From contig URIJ01000120.1 of the NCBI GenBank assembly GCA_900547835.1, positions 1 through 6,406 of the forward strand: a DNA stretch of 6,406 nucleotides, read 5' to 3'. A program made the translations under genes and the position numbers. How positions within the stretch are numbered: position 1 is the stretch's first letter; every line of letters begins with the position of its first letter. The notes below the pieces were generated by a model. It saw nothing but the letters and a program-made list of their open reading frames with translations. It had not been told where the DNA came from and searched no databases. The stretch comes from an uncultured Collinsella sp. Its GTDB lineage: Bacteria > Actinomycetota > Coriobacteriia > Coriobacteriales > Coriobacteriaceae. Below, in pieces: positions 1 to 6,314 of this stretch.

Positions 1-536
1 TTGGATACGCGATCGAGCGCGACGGGGCACCCGCCGTGTTGATCTTTGTGCGTAGTGCGGCCGAAAACCAAATGACCCTCTATTATCAAAACCTGTTCCG
101 CATCTTGTGCGGGCTGGTCGAAAGCGCGCTGGGGCGTGCCTTTGACTATGAGGCGGTGGCGCAGGATAAACGCTGCGTTGACGGTACTTGCGTGCTCAAG
201 CAGGCTGCCTTTGGCCAAGAGCTCGCGGCGGAGCAGGCGCTGGCAGATAGCAAGATGGGGAGTTTTTTGCTCCTGCGCGTGGTACCGGGCGTGGAGCCTG
301 TCGGCGAGCTGGTGGGCGCAATTGGGTCGGCAATCCGCGAGAGTGATGCTGCGGGCCTGGTCGACGGCGACGTGCTCTACCTGCTTATGCGCCAGGCAAA
401 GGCGTGTGATTTGCCCATTATCCGCGAGCGTCTGAGCGCCAAGCAGATTGCGGTGGAGCCCGTCGACGGCGAGGACATTGTGGCGCTGCTGCAGCACATT
501 GCCGACACCGGTAACGGCGAGGGGGATATCGCTTGA
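1..536 (+). CDS. pelD: PelD-like c-di-GMP receptor of the Pel complex, 3' part (5' end outside window)
   Basis: This is the C-terminal ~178 residues of a protein whose reading frame (first full codon at base 3) is open to the left edge, so the gene starts upstream. In known Pel systems PelD is an inner-membrane protein with GAF and degenerate GGDEF domains that activates polymer synthesis when it binds c-di-GMP. The visible part begins in what looks like the end of a GAF domain (strand AVLIFVRS, then the helix NLFRILCGLVESAL, about bases 30-130). A linker follows, then a GGDEF-like fold beginning at SFLLLRVVPG (about base 261). The motif RESD (336-347) is followed by five residues and then DGDVL where GGDEF should be. 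This keeps the RxxD inhibitory site but loses the catalytic signature, as in PelD. No membrane segment is visible; these would be in the missing N-terminal part. The stop overlaps the TTG start of pelE. Identification rests on domain pattern plus operon order. Confidence 0.82.
   Translation, partial: GYAIERDGAPAVLIFVRSAAENQMTLYYQNLFRILCGLVESALGRAFDYEAVAQDKRCVDGTCVLKQAAFGQELAAEQALADSKMGSFLLLRVVPGVEPVGELVGAIGSAIRESDAAGLVDGDVLYLLMRQAKACDLPIIRERLSAKQIAVEPVDGEDIVALLQHIADTGNGEGDIA
336..377 (+). other. RxxD c-di-GMP I-site and degenerate GGDEF motif in PelD
   Basis: The codons at 336-347 read R-E-S-D, five residues (AAGLV) follow, and D-G-D-V-L occupies 363-377. In diguanylate cyclases the inhibitory-site RxxD lies five residues before GG(D/E)EF. 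Here the spacing is exact, but both the second glycine pattern and the catalytic D/E-E-F are gone. This predicts c-di-GMP binding without cyclase activity. Arginines that could serve as the second contact lie about 30 residues downstream (in IIRERL, about 417-434), but which one is equivalent to the family's residue cannot be settled by eye. Confidence 0.75.
517..535 (+). promoter_or_regulatory. Ribosome binding site and TTG start of pelE
   Basis: A purine run GAGGGGGA (519-526) lies 6 nt before the TTG at 533, and that TTG overlaps the pelD stop as TTGA. The first ATG alternatives (605 and beyond) would delete the first predicted membrane helix and have no comparable purine run, so TTG is the preferred start. 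Confidence 0.7.
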
Positions 537-1438
537 TCTCGCTTGTCGTTGCTGCCGTCTTGCTGCTGATTCATGCGCTGGTTTGCCTGGTGCTGTGGAC
601 GCTTATGAAGTTGGGCCTGCTGCCGGTGCGCGGGCATATGCTGGCCGTGATGGTGCTCGTGCCGTTGTGGGGGCCGCTGCTGGTGGTGCTGCTTATCGCG
701 CGCAGCGCCGTGTTTGGTGCGGACCCCAAGGACGCCACGTTGGAATCGCTGCGCATTAACGACGAGCTGCATCGCAGCATCTTGGTGCACGACCGTGAAG
801 CCGATGCAGGTGTGATCCCGCTCGAGGAGGCGCTCATCGTTAACGACCCGGCAGACCGGCGCCGCTTAATGCTCTCCATGCTCACCGAGGAGCCCGATGC
901 GTATCTGGCGCAGCTGCAGGCGGCTAAGCTTAACGATGACGTTGAGGTGGCACACTATGCCGCGACGGCGGTGGCGCAGATCTCCAAGGAGTCCGACCTT
1001 AAACTGCAGCAGCTGGAGCACGCCTTTAAGACCGATCCGAGCGCACATAATCTCAATGAATACTGCGATTTTCTTGGTGAATACTTGGGCTCGGGTTTGG
1101 CTGAGGGGCGCGTGGCTCAGATTCAGCGCCAACAGTACGCGCGCCTGCTTGCGCGTCGCTGCGAGCGCGAAGACACTTTTGAGCTGCGCATTCGATACGC
1201 GACGGCGCTGGCCGATGTCGACCAGATCGATGAGGCGCAGGCCGTGACCGACCAGCTGGTGCTCGACGCGCCCGAGGAGCAGGAGGTTTGGATGCTTTGC
1301 CTGCGGCTGGCCGTGATGCGCCACAACGGTGTCGAGGTTCACCGTGTGATCGATGCGATTGACAAGCAACATGTGTACTTGAGCGCCGCCAACCGCGAGG
1401 AACTGGCGTTTTGGCGCAACGGAGGGGAGGCCCGATGA
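533..1438 (+). CDS. pelE: PelE-like membrane-anchored helical-repeat protein
   Basis: The 301-residue product has two N-terminal hydrophobic segments (about residues 2-25 and 36-57) with a short connection, followed by a soluble, mostly helical region to the end. This is the layout of PelE, which has N-terminal membrane helices and cytoplasmic TPR-like repeats, is about 330 residues in Pseudomonas, and helps hold PelD, PelF and PelG together. The soluble part has HEAT-like features around residues 95-150 (EEALIVNDPADRRRLMLSML, then DDVEVAHYAATAV), followed by TPR-like amphipathic helices to about residue 295. It has no enzyme motif. The start is TTG, coupled to the pelD stop by a 4-nt overlap, and the stop overlaps the ATG of the next gene in the same way, suggesting translational coupling. 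PelE is poorly conserved in sequence, so the call leans on topology, size and position between pelD and pelA. Confidence 0.8.
   Translation: MISLVVAAVLLLIHALVCLVLWTLMKLGLLPVRGHMLAVMVLVPLWGPLLVVLLIARSAVFGADPKDATLESLRINDELHRSILVHDREADAGVIPLEEALIVNDPADRRRLMLSMLTEEPDAYLAQLQAAKLNDDVEVAHYAATAVAQISKESDLKLQQLEHAFKTDPSAHNLNEYCDFLGEYLGSGLAEGRVAQIQRQQYARLLARRCEREDTFELRIRYATALADVDQIDEAQAVTDQLVLDAPEEQEVWMLCLRLAVMRHNGVEVHRVIDAIDKQHVYLSAANREELAFWRNGGEAR
1421..1437 (+). promoter_or_regulatory. Ribosome binding site and ATG start of pelA
   Basis: GGAGGGGA (1421-1428) sits 6 nt before the ATG at 1435, which overlaps the pelE stop as ATGA. The same frame also contains an earlier TTG at 1411, but it lies upstream of this purine run, would add eight residues of no obvious use, and has no good ribosome binding site of its own. 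Confidence 0.8.
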
Positions 1439-3315
1439 ACGTGGTGCAGCATATCCGCGACCGTGCGGCCCATTTTCGCTGGATGGGCCTGCTTGTGGTG
1501 TGGGCGGTCTTTATTGCCATGGCCGCCGTGCTGCTGGTGGAGCGTGCCGGCGTGCAGTACAGTGCGGGCACGCATAAGCTGGGGATGCTTGCCGCCAACG
1601 ATGCGGTGCCGGCCTCCTCGGCAATCTTTGGCCAAAAGCCCACGTGCCTGGTCATTACCGATTCCGATCAAGCTGGCGTCGAGGACGTAAAGGAACAGTT
1701 CGACCAGATTTTGCTGGACATGAAGATCGCGCACCGCGACGTGGACCTTGCTCTGGATGGTGCGGATGCCATTCCCTCGCTGACCTCCTTCGATCGCGTG
1801 ATTTTGCTCATGCCGTCGCTCGATGGGCTCGGTACGCACCTGAGCGACATTATGGGTTGGGTGAGTGCTGGCGGTTCTCTTATGCTCGCCATGCCGCCGG
1901 ACAACTCGAGCTATCTGCAAGTGATTGCCCCCAAGCTTGGCATTGAATCGGCCGGATATGACTATGTAAAAGCCGAAAGCATTGTGCCGAGCGAGGACTT
2001 TATGCTCGGCGGGGGAGATCGCTACGAGCTCTCGGACCCCTTCGACTCGTCGCTTTCGGTTTCGCTGCGCGAGACAGCGCGTGAGTGGGCTAAGACCGGC
2101 GATGCGGGCGCCCCGCTCATTTGGTCGAATGATTGCGGTAGCGGACGCACCGTGGTGTGCAATATCGGTGTCTACGACAAGGTCATGCGCGGGTTTTACG
2201 CCGCGGCGATCAGCTTGCTGGGCGATGCCACGGCCTATCCGGTCATCAACAGCGCCGTCTTCTATCTGGACGACTTTCCCAGCCCCGTGCCCTCGGGCGA
2301 CGGCACCTACATCAAGCGCGACTACGGGCTTTCCGTCGCCGATTTTTATGCCAAGGTCTGGTGGCCCGATCTGCAAAAGCTCGCGCAAAAATACGGCATT
2401 CGCTATACCGGCGTGATGATCGAAAACTACGAGGACGCGGTCAACCAGACCGAGCCCGCGCGCCAAGCCGATACCACGCAGTTCCGCTACTTTGGCGGCA
2501 TGCTGCTGCAGATGGGCGGAGAGCTGGGCTTTCACGGCTACAACCATCAGCCGCTGGCACTCTGGGACACTGACTATGGCACGCTGTACGACTACAAGAC
2601 GTGGAAGAACAAGGAAACGCTTGTCGCATCGCTCGACGAGCTTATCGCCTTTCAGGACGAGGTGCTGCCCAACGCGCACGGCTCGGTCTACGTGCCGCCG
2701 TCGAATATCCTTTCGGCCCGCGCGCGCAAGATTATCGGCACCGATGTTCCGCGCATTAAGACCATTGCCAGTACGTATTTTGAGGATGGCACGGATCTTC
2801 CGTACGTGCAGGAGTTTGGCGTGGCGAGCGATGGCATTGTGGAGCAGCCGCGTATTGTCTCGGGCGGCATGGTCGACGATTCCTATATGCGCCTGGCTGC
2901 CGTGTCCGAGCTCAACATGCACTACGTGAGTACGCACTTTATGCACCCGGACGACCTGCTCGATCCCGATCGCGGCGCTACGGAGGGCTGGGAGGTCTAC
3001 AAGGGCGGCCTGACCGACTACCTGGACTGGCTTAGCATGTCTGCGCCCGACCTGCGTCACCAGACCGGCTCGGAATGCTCGGGTGCCATCCAGCGCTTTT
3101 CGTCGGTGACGGTGAGTGTGGATACCAGCGCGGATGCCTGGTCGCTCAACCTGGGTAATTTCCACGATGAGGCGTGGCTCATGTTCCGCGCCAACAACGG
3201 CGAGCCGGGTGCGGTCACGGGTGGCGAGATTACGCATCTGACGGGCGACCTGTACCTGGTCAAAGCCACGGACAAGACGGTGACCATTGCGCGCAAGGAG
3301 GGTGGCGACAAATGA
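1435..3315 (+). CDS. pelA: PelA-type polysaccharide deacetylase (DUF2194-like), membrane-anchored, without hydrolase domain
   Basis: The 626-residue product is predicted to deacetylate the Pel polymer outside the membrane. Residues about 17-36 form one hydrophobic helix after a basic N-terminus, a signal anchor. Residues about 65-245 look like an alpha/beta Rossmann or glutamine-amidotransferase-like domain (strands CLVITDSD and RVILLMPSLDG). Residues about 270-535 are a CE4-like deacetylase: FYLDDFPSP carries the Asp pair (D279, D280), GFHGYNHQ gives the HxxxH metal pair (H367, H371), YVPPSN is at 419-424, and STHFMHPDD has H501 and H504, near where family members carry the catalytic His. 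The tail (about 550-626) is beta-rich, perhaps a jelly-roll-like module. Pseudomonas PelA is about 950 residues and has a GH166 hydrolase domain in front of these; it is absent here, as in the deacetylase-only PelA of Gram-positive Pel clusters. The stop overlaps the pelF start (ATGA). Confidence 0.88.
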   Translation: MNVVQHIRDRAAHFRWMGLLVVWAVFIAMAAVLLVERAGVQYSAGTHKLGMLAANDAVPASSAIFGQKPTCLVITDSDQAGVEDVKEQFDQILLDMKIAHRDVDLALDGADAIPSLTSFDRVILLMPSLDGLGTHLSDIMGWVSAGGSLMLAMPPDNSSYLQVIAPKLGIESAGYDYVKAESIVPSEDFMLGGGDRYELSDPFDSSLSVSLRETAREWAKTGDAGAPLIWSNDCGSGRTVVCNIGVYDKVMRGFYAAAISLLGDATAYPVINSAVFYLDDFPSPVPSGDGTYIKRDYGLSVADFYAKVWWPDLQKLAQKYGIRYTGVMIENYEDAVNQTEPARQADTTQFRYFGGMLLQMGGELGFHGYNHQPLALWDTDYGTLYDYKTWKNKETLVASLDELIAFQDEVLPNAHGSVYVPPSNILSARARKIIGTDVPRIKTIASTYFEDGTDLPYVQEFGVASDGIVEQPRIVSGGMVDDSYMRLAAVSELNMHYVSTHFMHPDDLLDPDRGATEGWEVYKGGLTDYLDWLSMSAPDLRHQTGSECSGAIQRFSSVTVSVDTSADAWSLNLGNFHDEAWLMFRANNGEPGAVTGGEITHLTGDLYLVKATDKTVTIARKEGGDK

Positions 3316-4739
3316 GAATCTGCTTGGTGCTCGAGGGTTGCTACCCCTATGTGCACGGCGGCGTGTCCACCTGGATGCACGGCTATATCCAGGCCATGCC
3401 CGAGCACGAGTTTGTGCTGTGGGCGATTGGCGCGCATGCTGCCGACCGCGGCAAGTTTGTCTACGAGCTGCCCGGTAATGTGGTCGAGGTGCACGAGGTG
3501 TTCCTGGACGACGCCCTGCGCCTTTCTGGCGAGCAGGAAGAGGCAGACTATAACGACCGCGAGCGCGAGGCGTTGCGCCGCCTGGTGTCGCTCTCCAATC
3601 CGGATTGGGACGTGCTGTTCGATATCTTCCAGCGCCGTCGCGTGCATCCGCTCTCGTTTTTGCAGAGCCGCACCTTTATGGATATCTTTCGCGACGTGTG
3701 CCTGGCCGAGTACCCCTACACGCCCTTTGCCGACGCATTCCATACCATGCGCTCCATGCTGCTGCCTGTGCTCTACCTGCTGGGCAGCGAGGTGCCGTTG
3801 GCCGATGTGTACCACGCCATCTCGACTGGCTACGGCGGCCTGCTCGCCTGCCTGGGTTCGAGCGTTCACCATGCGCCGGTGCTGCTCACTGAGCATGGCA
3901 TCTATACCCGCGAACGCGAGGAAGAGATCATTCGCGCCGACTGGGTTGTGCCGTCGTTTGAGGATCGCTGGATCCGCTTTTTCTACCTGCTTTCGGAGGA
4001 GATCTACCGTCGCGCCTTTCGCGTGACGAGCCTGTTTCACAATGCCCGCAAGACGCAGATCGATATGGGCTGTGATGCGGACAAATGCCTGGTTATTCCC
4101 AACGGCATCCAGTTCGACCGCTTTAAGGACATACCCTTAAAGCCCGATGACGGCTGGGTGGACATTGGCGCGGTGGTGCGCCTGGCGCCCATCAAGGACG
4201 TCAAGACCATGATTTATGCCTTCTTTGAGCTGCACGAGCGTCTGCCCAAGGTGCGCTTGCACATCATGGGCGGCGTGGACGACGAGGAATACGGCGCCGA
4301 GTGCCATGCACTCGTCGACACCCTGGGCGTGCGCGACCTGATCTTTACCGGCCGCGTCAACGTGGTCGAGTACATGGAAAAGCTCGACTTTACCATTTTG
4401 ACGAGCATCTCCGAGGGCCAGCCGCTCAGCGTGCTGGAGTCGCTTGCGGCGCGCCGTCCCTGCGTGACGACTGAGGTGGGCTGCTGTCGCGAGCTTCTCG
4501 AAGACGCCCCGGGCGACGACTTTGGCGTGGCGGGTTTTGTGACGCCGCCCATGTATCGCAAGGGCTTGGCTGATGCCATGGAACGCATGTGCACAAGCCG
4601 CGCTCGTCGCATTGAGATGGGGGAGCGCGGCCAGCGTCGCGTTGCCACGTACTTCTTGCACGAGCAGATGCTCGCCAACTATCGCGCGCTGTACGACGAG
4701 ACGGCGCAAGCGTTTGACCTGCCCAGAGAGGGGGAGTAG
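3312..4739 (+). CDS. pelF: PelF, GT4-family glycosyltransferase, Pel polymerase
   Basis: The 475-residue product is a cytoplasmic GT-B glycosyltransferase of family GT4, close in size to Pseudomonas PelF (about 507). The ATG at 3312 overlaps the pelA stop and follows a strong Shine-Dalgarno AAGGAGGG (3295-3302) at 9 nt, so longer in-frame starts are rejected. Family hallmarks are visible. The N-terminal EGCYPYVHGGVSTW (residues 8-21) contains the glycine loop. LTEHGIYTRERE (about 192-203) is characteristic of PelF. IPNGI is at about 262-266 and RLAPIKD at 290-296 supplies the basic donor-phosphate contacts. SEGQPLSVLESLA (367-379) has the E-x7-E pair E368/E376, followed by TTEVGCCREL. Pel is rich in galactosamine and N-acetylgalactosamine in Pseudomonas; the donor sugar used here cannot be read from sequence. 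The protein has no membrane segment, so it presumably docks on the PelD/PelE/PelG complex. pelG begins 3 nt after its stop. Confidence 0.94.
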   Translation: MRICLVLEGCYPYVHGGVSTWMHGYIQAMPEHEFVLWAIGAHAADRGKFVYELPGNVVEVHEVFLDDALRLSGEQEEADYNDREREALRRLVSLSNPDWDVLFDIFQRRRVHPLSFLQSRTFMDIFRDVCLAEYPYTPFADAFHTMRSMLLPVLYLLGSEVPLADVYHAISTGYGGLLACLGSSVHHAPVLLTEHGIYTREREEEIIRADWVVPSFEDRWIRFFYLLSEEIYRRAFRVTSLFHNARKTQIDMGCDADKCLVIPNGIQFDRFKDIPLKPDDGWVDIGAVVRLAPIKDVKTMIYAFFELHERLPKVRLHIMGGVDDEEYGAECHALVDTLGVRDLIFTGRVNVVEYMEKLDFTILTSISEGQPLSVLESLAARRPCVTTEVGCCRELLEDAPGDDFGVAGFVTPPMYRKGLADAMERMCTSRARRIEMGERGQRRVATYFLHEQMLANYRALYDETAQAFDLPREGE

Positions 4740-4742
4740 CCG

Positions 4743-6314
4743 ATGGCCGGAATCGGTTTTGAGCTCAAGCGCCTGTTTAGGCGCAAGGGTCTGTTTGCCA
4801 CGATGCGCGCCTATGGCTACGCCGGCATTGTGTGCACGGGCCCCATGCTGCTGGGCGTGCTGCTCCAGGTGGGTATCTTGGTGCTGTGCGGTCTGTGGGG
4901 TGTGGGCCGTGCCAACCAAGATCTGCTGGTGTGCATGGTGACCTATACGCTGCTGGCGTCGCTTACGCTCACGAGCTTTTTCTCCATGCCGGTCACACGC
5001 TTTTTGGCCGACATGCTCTTTGCCGAGCGCGACACAGAGATCCTGCCCTCGTTTTGGGCCTCCAATGCCATCATGCTCGTTGCGGGCACGGTGCTCTACG
5101 GCGTCTTTTTGCTGTTCTCGGGCGCCACGCTGCTGCAGGGGCTGCTGTGTCTGTGGCTGTTCAACATTATGATCGTCAACTGGAACGGCATGAGCTACCT
5201 CACGGCCATCAAGGATTACCGCGGCATCCTGTGCAGCTTTGCGGCTGCCATTGGCGTGGCGTGCCTGTGCGCCCTGGCCGCGCTGGCGCTGGGACTGCCG
5301 CCGGTCGAGGGCTTGTTGGCGTCAATTGCTCTGGGCTACGGCGTCATGCTCGCCTGGGACGTGGTGCTGCTGTACCGGTATTTTCCTCAGAGCGACCGCA
5401 GCCCCTGGCCCTTTTTGCAGTGGCTCGATCAGTTTATGCCGCTGGCGCTCACGGGCCTGTTAACCAATCTGGGACTTTTTGCGCACCTGGTGATTATTTG
5501 GGCAGGGCCCATTGGCGTGCAGGTCAAAGGTCTGTTTTACGGTGCGCCCTATCATGATGTGCCGGCACTGCTTGCGTTTTTGACCATTTTGGTCACGACC
5601 GTCAACTTTGTGGTGTCGGTCGAGGTCAACTTCTATCCTCGCTACCGCGACTACTACAGCCTGTTTAACGACGGCGGCGTGGTGGGCGACATCGTGGTGG
5701 CCGAGGAGGAAATGCTCGCCACGCTCAACCGGGAGCTGAGGTTTTGTGCGCTCAAGCAGCTGTTTGTGACGGCAGCAGTCATCTCGCTCGAGACCACGGT
5801 GCTCTCGGCCCTGCCACTGGGCTTCAACAACCTGATGCACGGGTATTTTCGCACGCTTTGCGTGGGCTATGGCCTGTATGCCGTGGGCAATACGATTCTG
5901 CTAATCTTGCTGTACTTTACCGACTACAAGGGCGCCGTGCTTGCCTCCGGGCTGTTCGCGGGCGTGGCGGGGCTGGCGACCGTCGTCTCGCTGTTCTTTC
6001 CGCAGCAGTTTTATGGCTTTGGCTTTTTGCTCGGCGCGGCGGTGTTTTTTGTTGTGGCCCTAATGCGGCTCGATACCTATACCGCCAACTTGCCGTATCG
6101 TATTCTGAGCCAGCAGCCCATTGTGACGACCGACAAGACGGGTCGCTTTACACAGCTGGGCCGCTTGCTCGACCGTGCCGAACAGCGCTATGAGGAAGGC
6201 CGACATAAGGGCGTGCCGCACGGCGCGTTTGAGCGCGCAGTAGTTCGCGTGTATCGCAAGCATTGGGGAGGTTCTGATGACCGATATGATGATGTCTCGC
6301 CGTCGCCTGTTTGA
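4743..6314 (+). CDS. pelG: PelG, multi-pass membrane protein of Pel export
   Basis: The 523-residue product opens with MAGIGFELKRLF, a typical PelG N-terminus, and contains about twelve hydrophobic segments between residues 24 and 442, consistent with a MOP-flippase-like transporter. PelG is thought to move the growing polymer across the membrane in complex with PelD and PelE. Examples of helices are at about 27-55, 107-128, 163-184, 190-211, 232-254, 275-293, 338-357, 371-391, 397-419 and 424-442. A long charged stretch at about 300-333 lies between two helices. The ATG at 4743 follows GAGGGGG (4728-4734) at 8 nt. Family members I know are about 456 residues. This one continues about 65-80 residues past the last helix, in a charged, soluble tail (about 445-523) rich in Arg, Asp and Glu. 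The last 38 nt are shared with the next gene in another frame. Confidence 0.92.
   Translation: MAGIGFELKRLFRRKGLFATMRAYGYAGIVCTGPMLLGVLLQVGILVLCGLWGVGRANQDLLVCMVTYTLLASLTLTSFFSMPVTRFLADMLFAERDTEILPSFWASNAIMLVAGTVLYGVFLLFSGATLLQGLLCLWLFNIMIVNWNGMSYLTAIKDYRGILCSFAAAIGVACLCALAALALGLPPVEGLLASIALGYGVMLAWDVVLLYRYFPQSDRSPWPFLQWLDQFMPLALTGLLTNLGLFAHLVIIWAGPIGVQVKGLFYGAPYHDVPALLAFLTILVTTVNFVVSVEVNFYPRYRDYYSLFNDGGVVGDIVVAEEEMLATLNRELRFCALKQLFVTAAVISLETTVLSALPLGFNNLMHGYFRTLCVGYGLYAVGNTILLILLYFTDYKGAVLASGLFAGVAGLATVVSLFFPQQFYGFGFLLGAAVFFVVALMRLDTYTANLPYRILSQQPIVTTDKTGRFTQLGRLLDRAEQRYEEGRHKGVPHGAFERAVVRVYRKHWGGSDDRYDDVSPSPV
6265..6279 (+). promoter_or_regulatory. Ribosome binding site and start of the lipoprotein gene inside pelG
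   Basis: GGGGAG (6265-6270) lies 6 nt before the ATG at 6277, all within the pelG coding region. Further in-frame ATGs follow at 6286, 6289 and 6292; 6277 is best spaced, and any of the four keeps the signal peptide intact. Confidence 0.65.

Noticed and set aside
300..435. Active diguanylate cyclase domain
   Set aside because: The GGDEF signature is replaced by DGDVL, so catalysis is not expected even though the fold and RxxD motif are present.
36..536. A complete small gene starting at the GTG at base 36
   Set aside because: The frame is open all the way to the left edge, no ribosome binding site precedes the GTG, and the start would cut a beta strand of the GAF-like domain. It is the tail of a longer gene.
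1339..3237. 632-codon open frame on the minus strand opposite pelA
   Set aside because: It is the mirror of a high-GC gene with strong codon bias. Its product is rich in His, Arg and Ala with no recognisable domain, while the plus frame has clear deacetylase motifs.
3174..3311. Upstream extension of pelF to an in-frame ATG at 3174
   Set aside because: The extra 46 residues have no resemblance to PelF and lie inside pelA. The ATG at 3312 has a strong Shine-Dalgarno and begins with the family's N-terminal strand.
3057..4040. 327-codon open frame on the minus strand opposite the pelA/pelF junction
   Set aside because: It spans two real genes, has no ribosome binding site or domain, and the plus strand here encodes recognisable PelF motifs.
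4137..4919. 260-codon open frame on the minus strand opposite pelF and the start of pelG
   Set aside because: Composition is typical of an antisense shadow (His, Gln and Ala rich), and it crosses the junction of two well-identified plus-strand genes.
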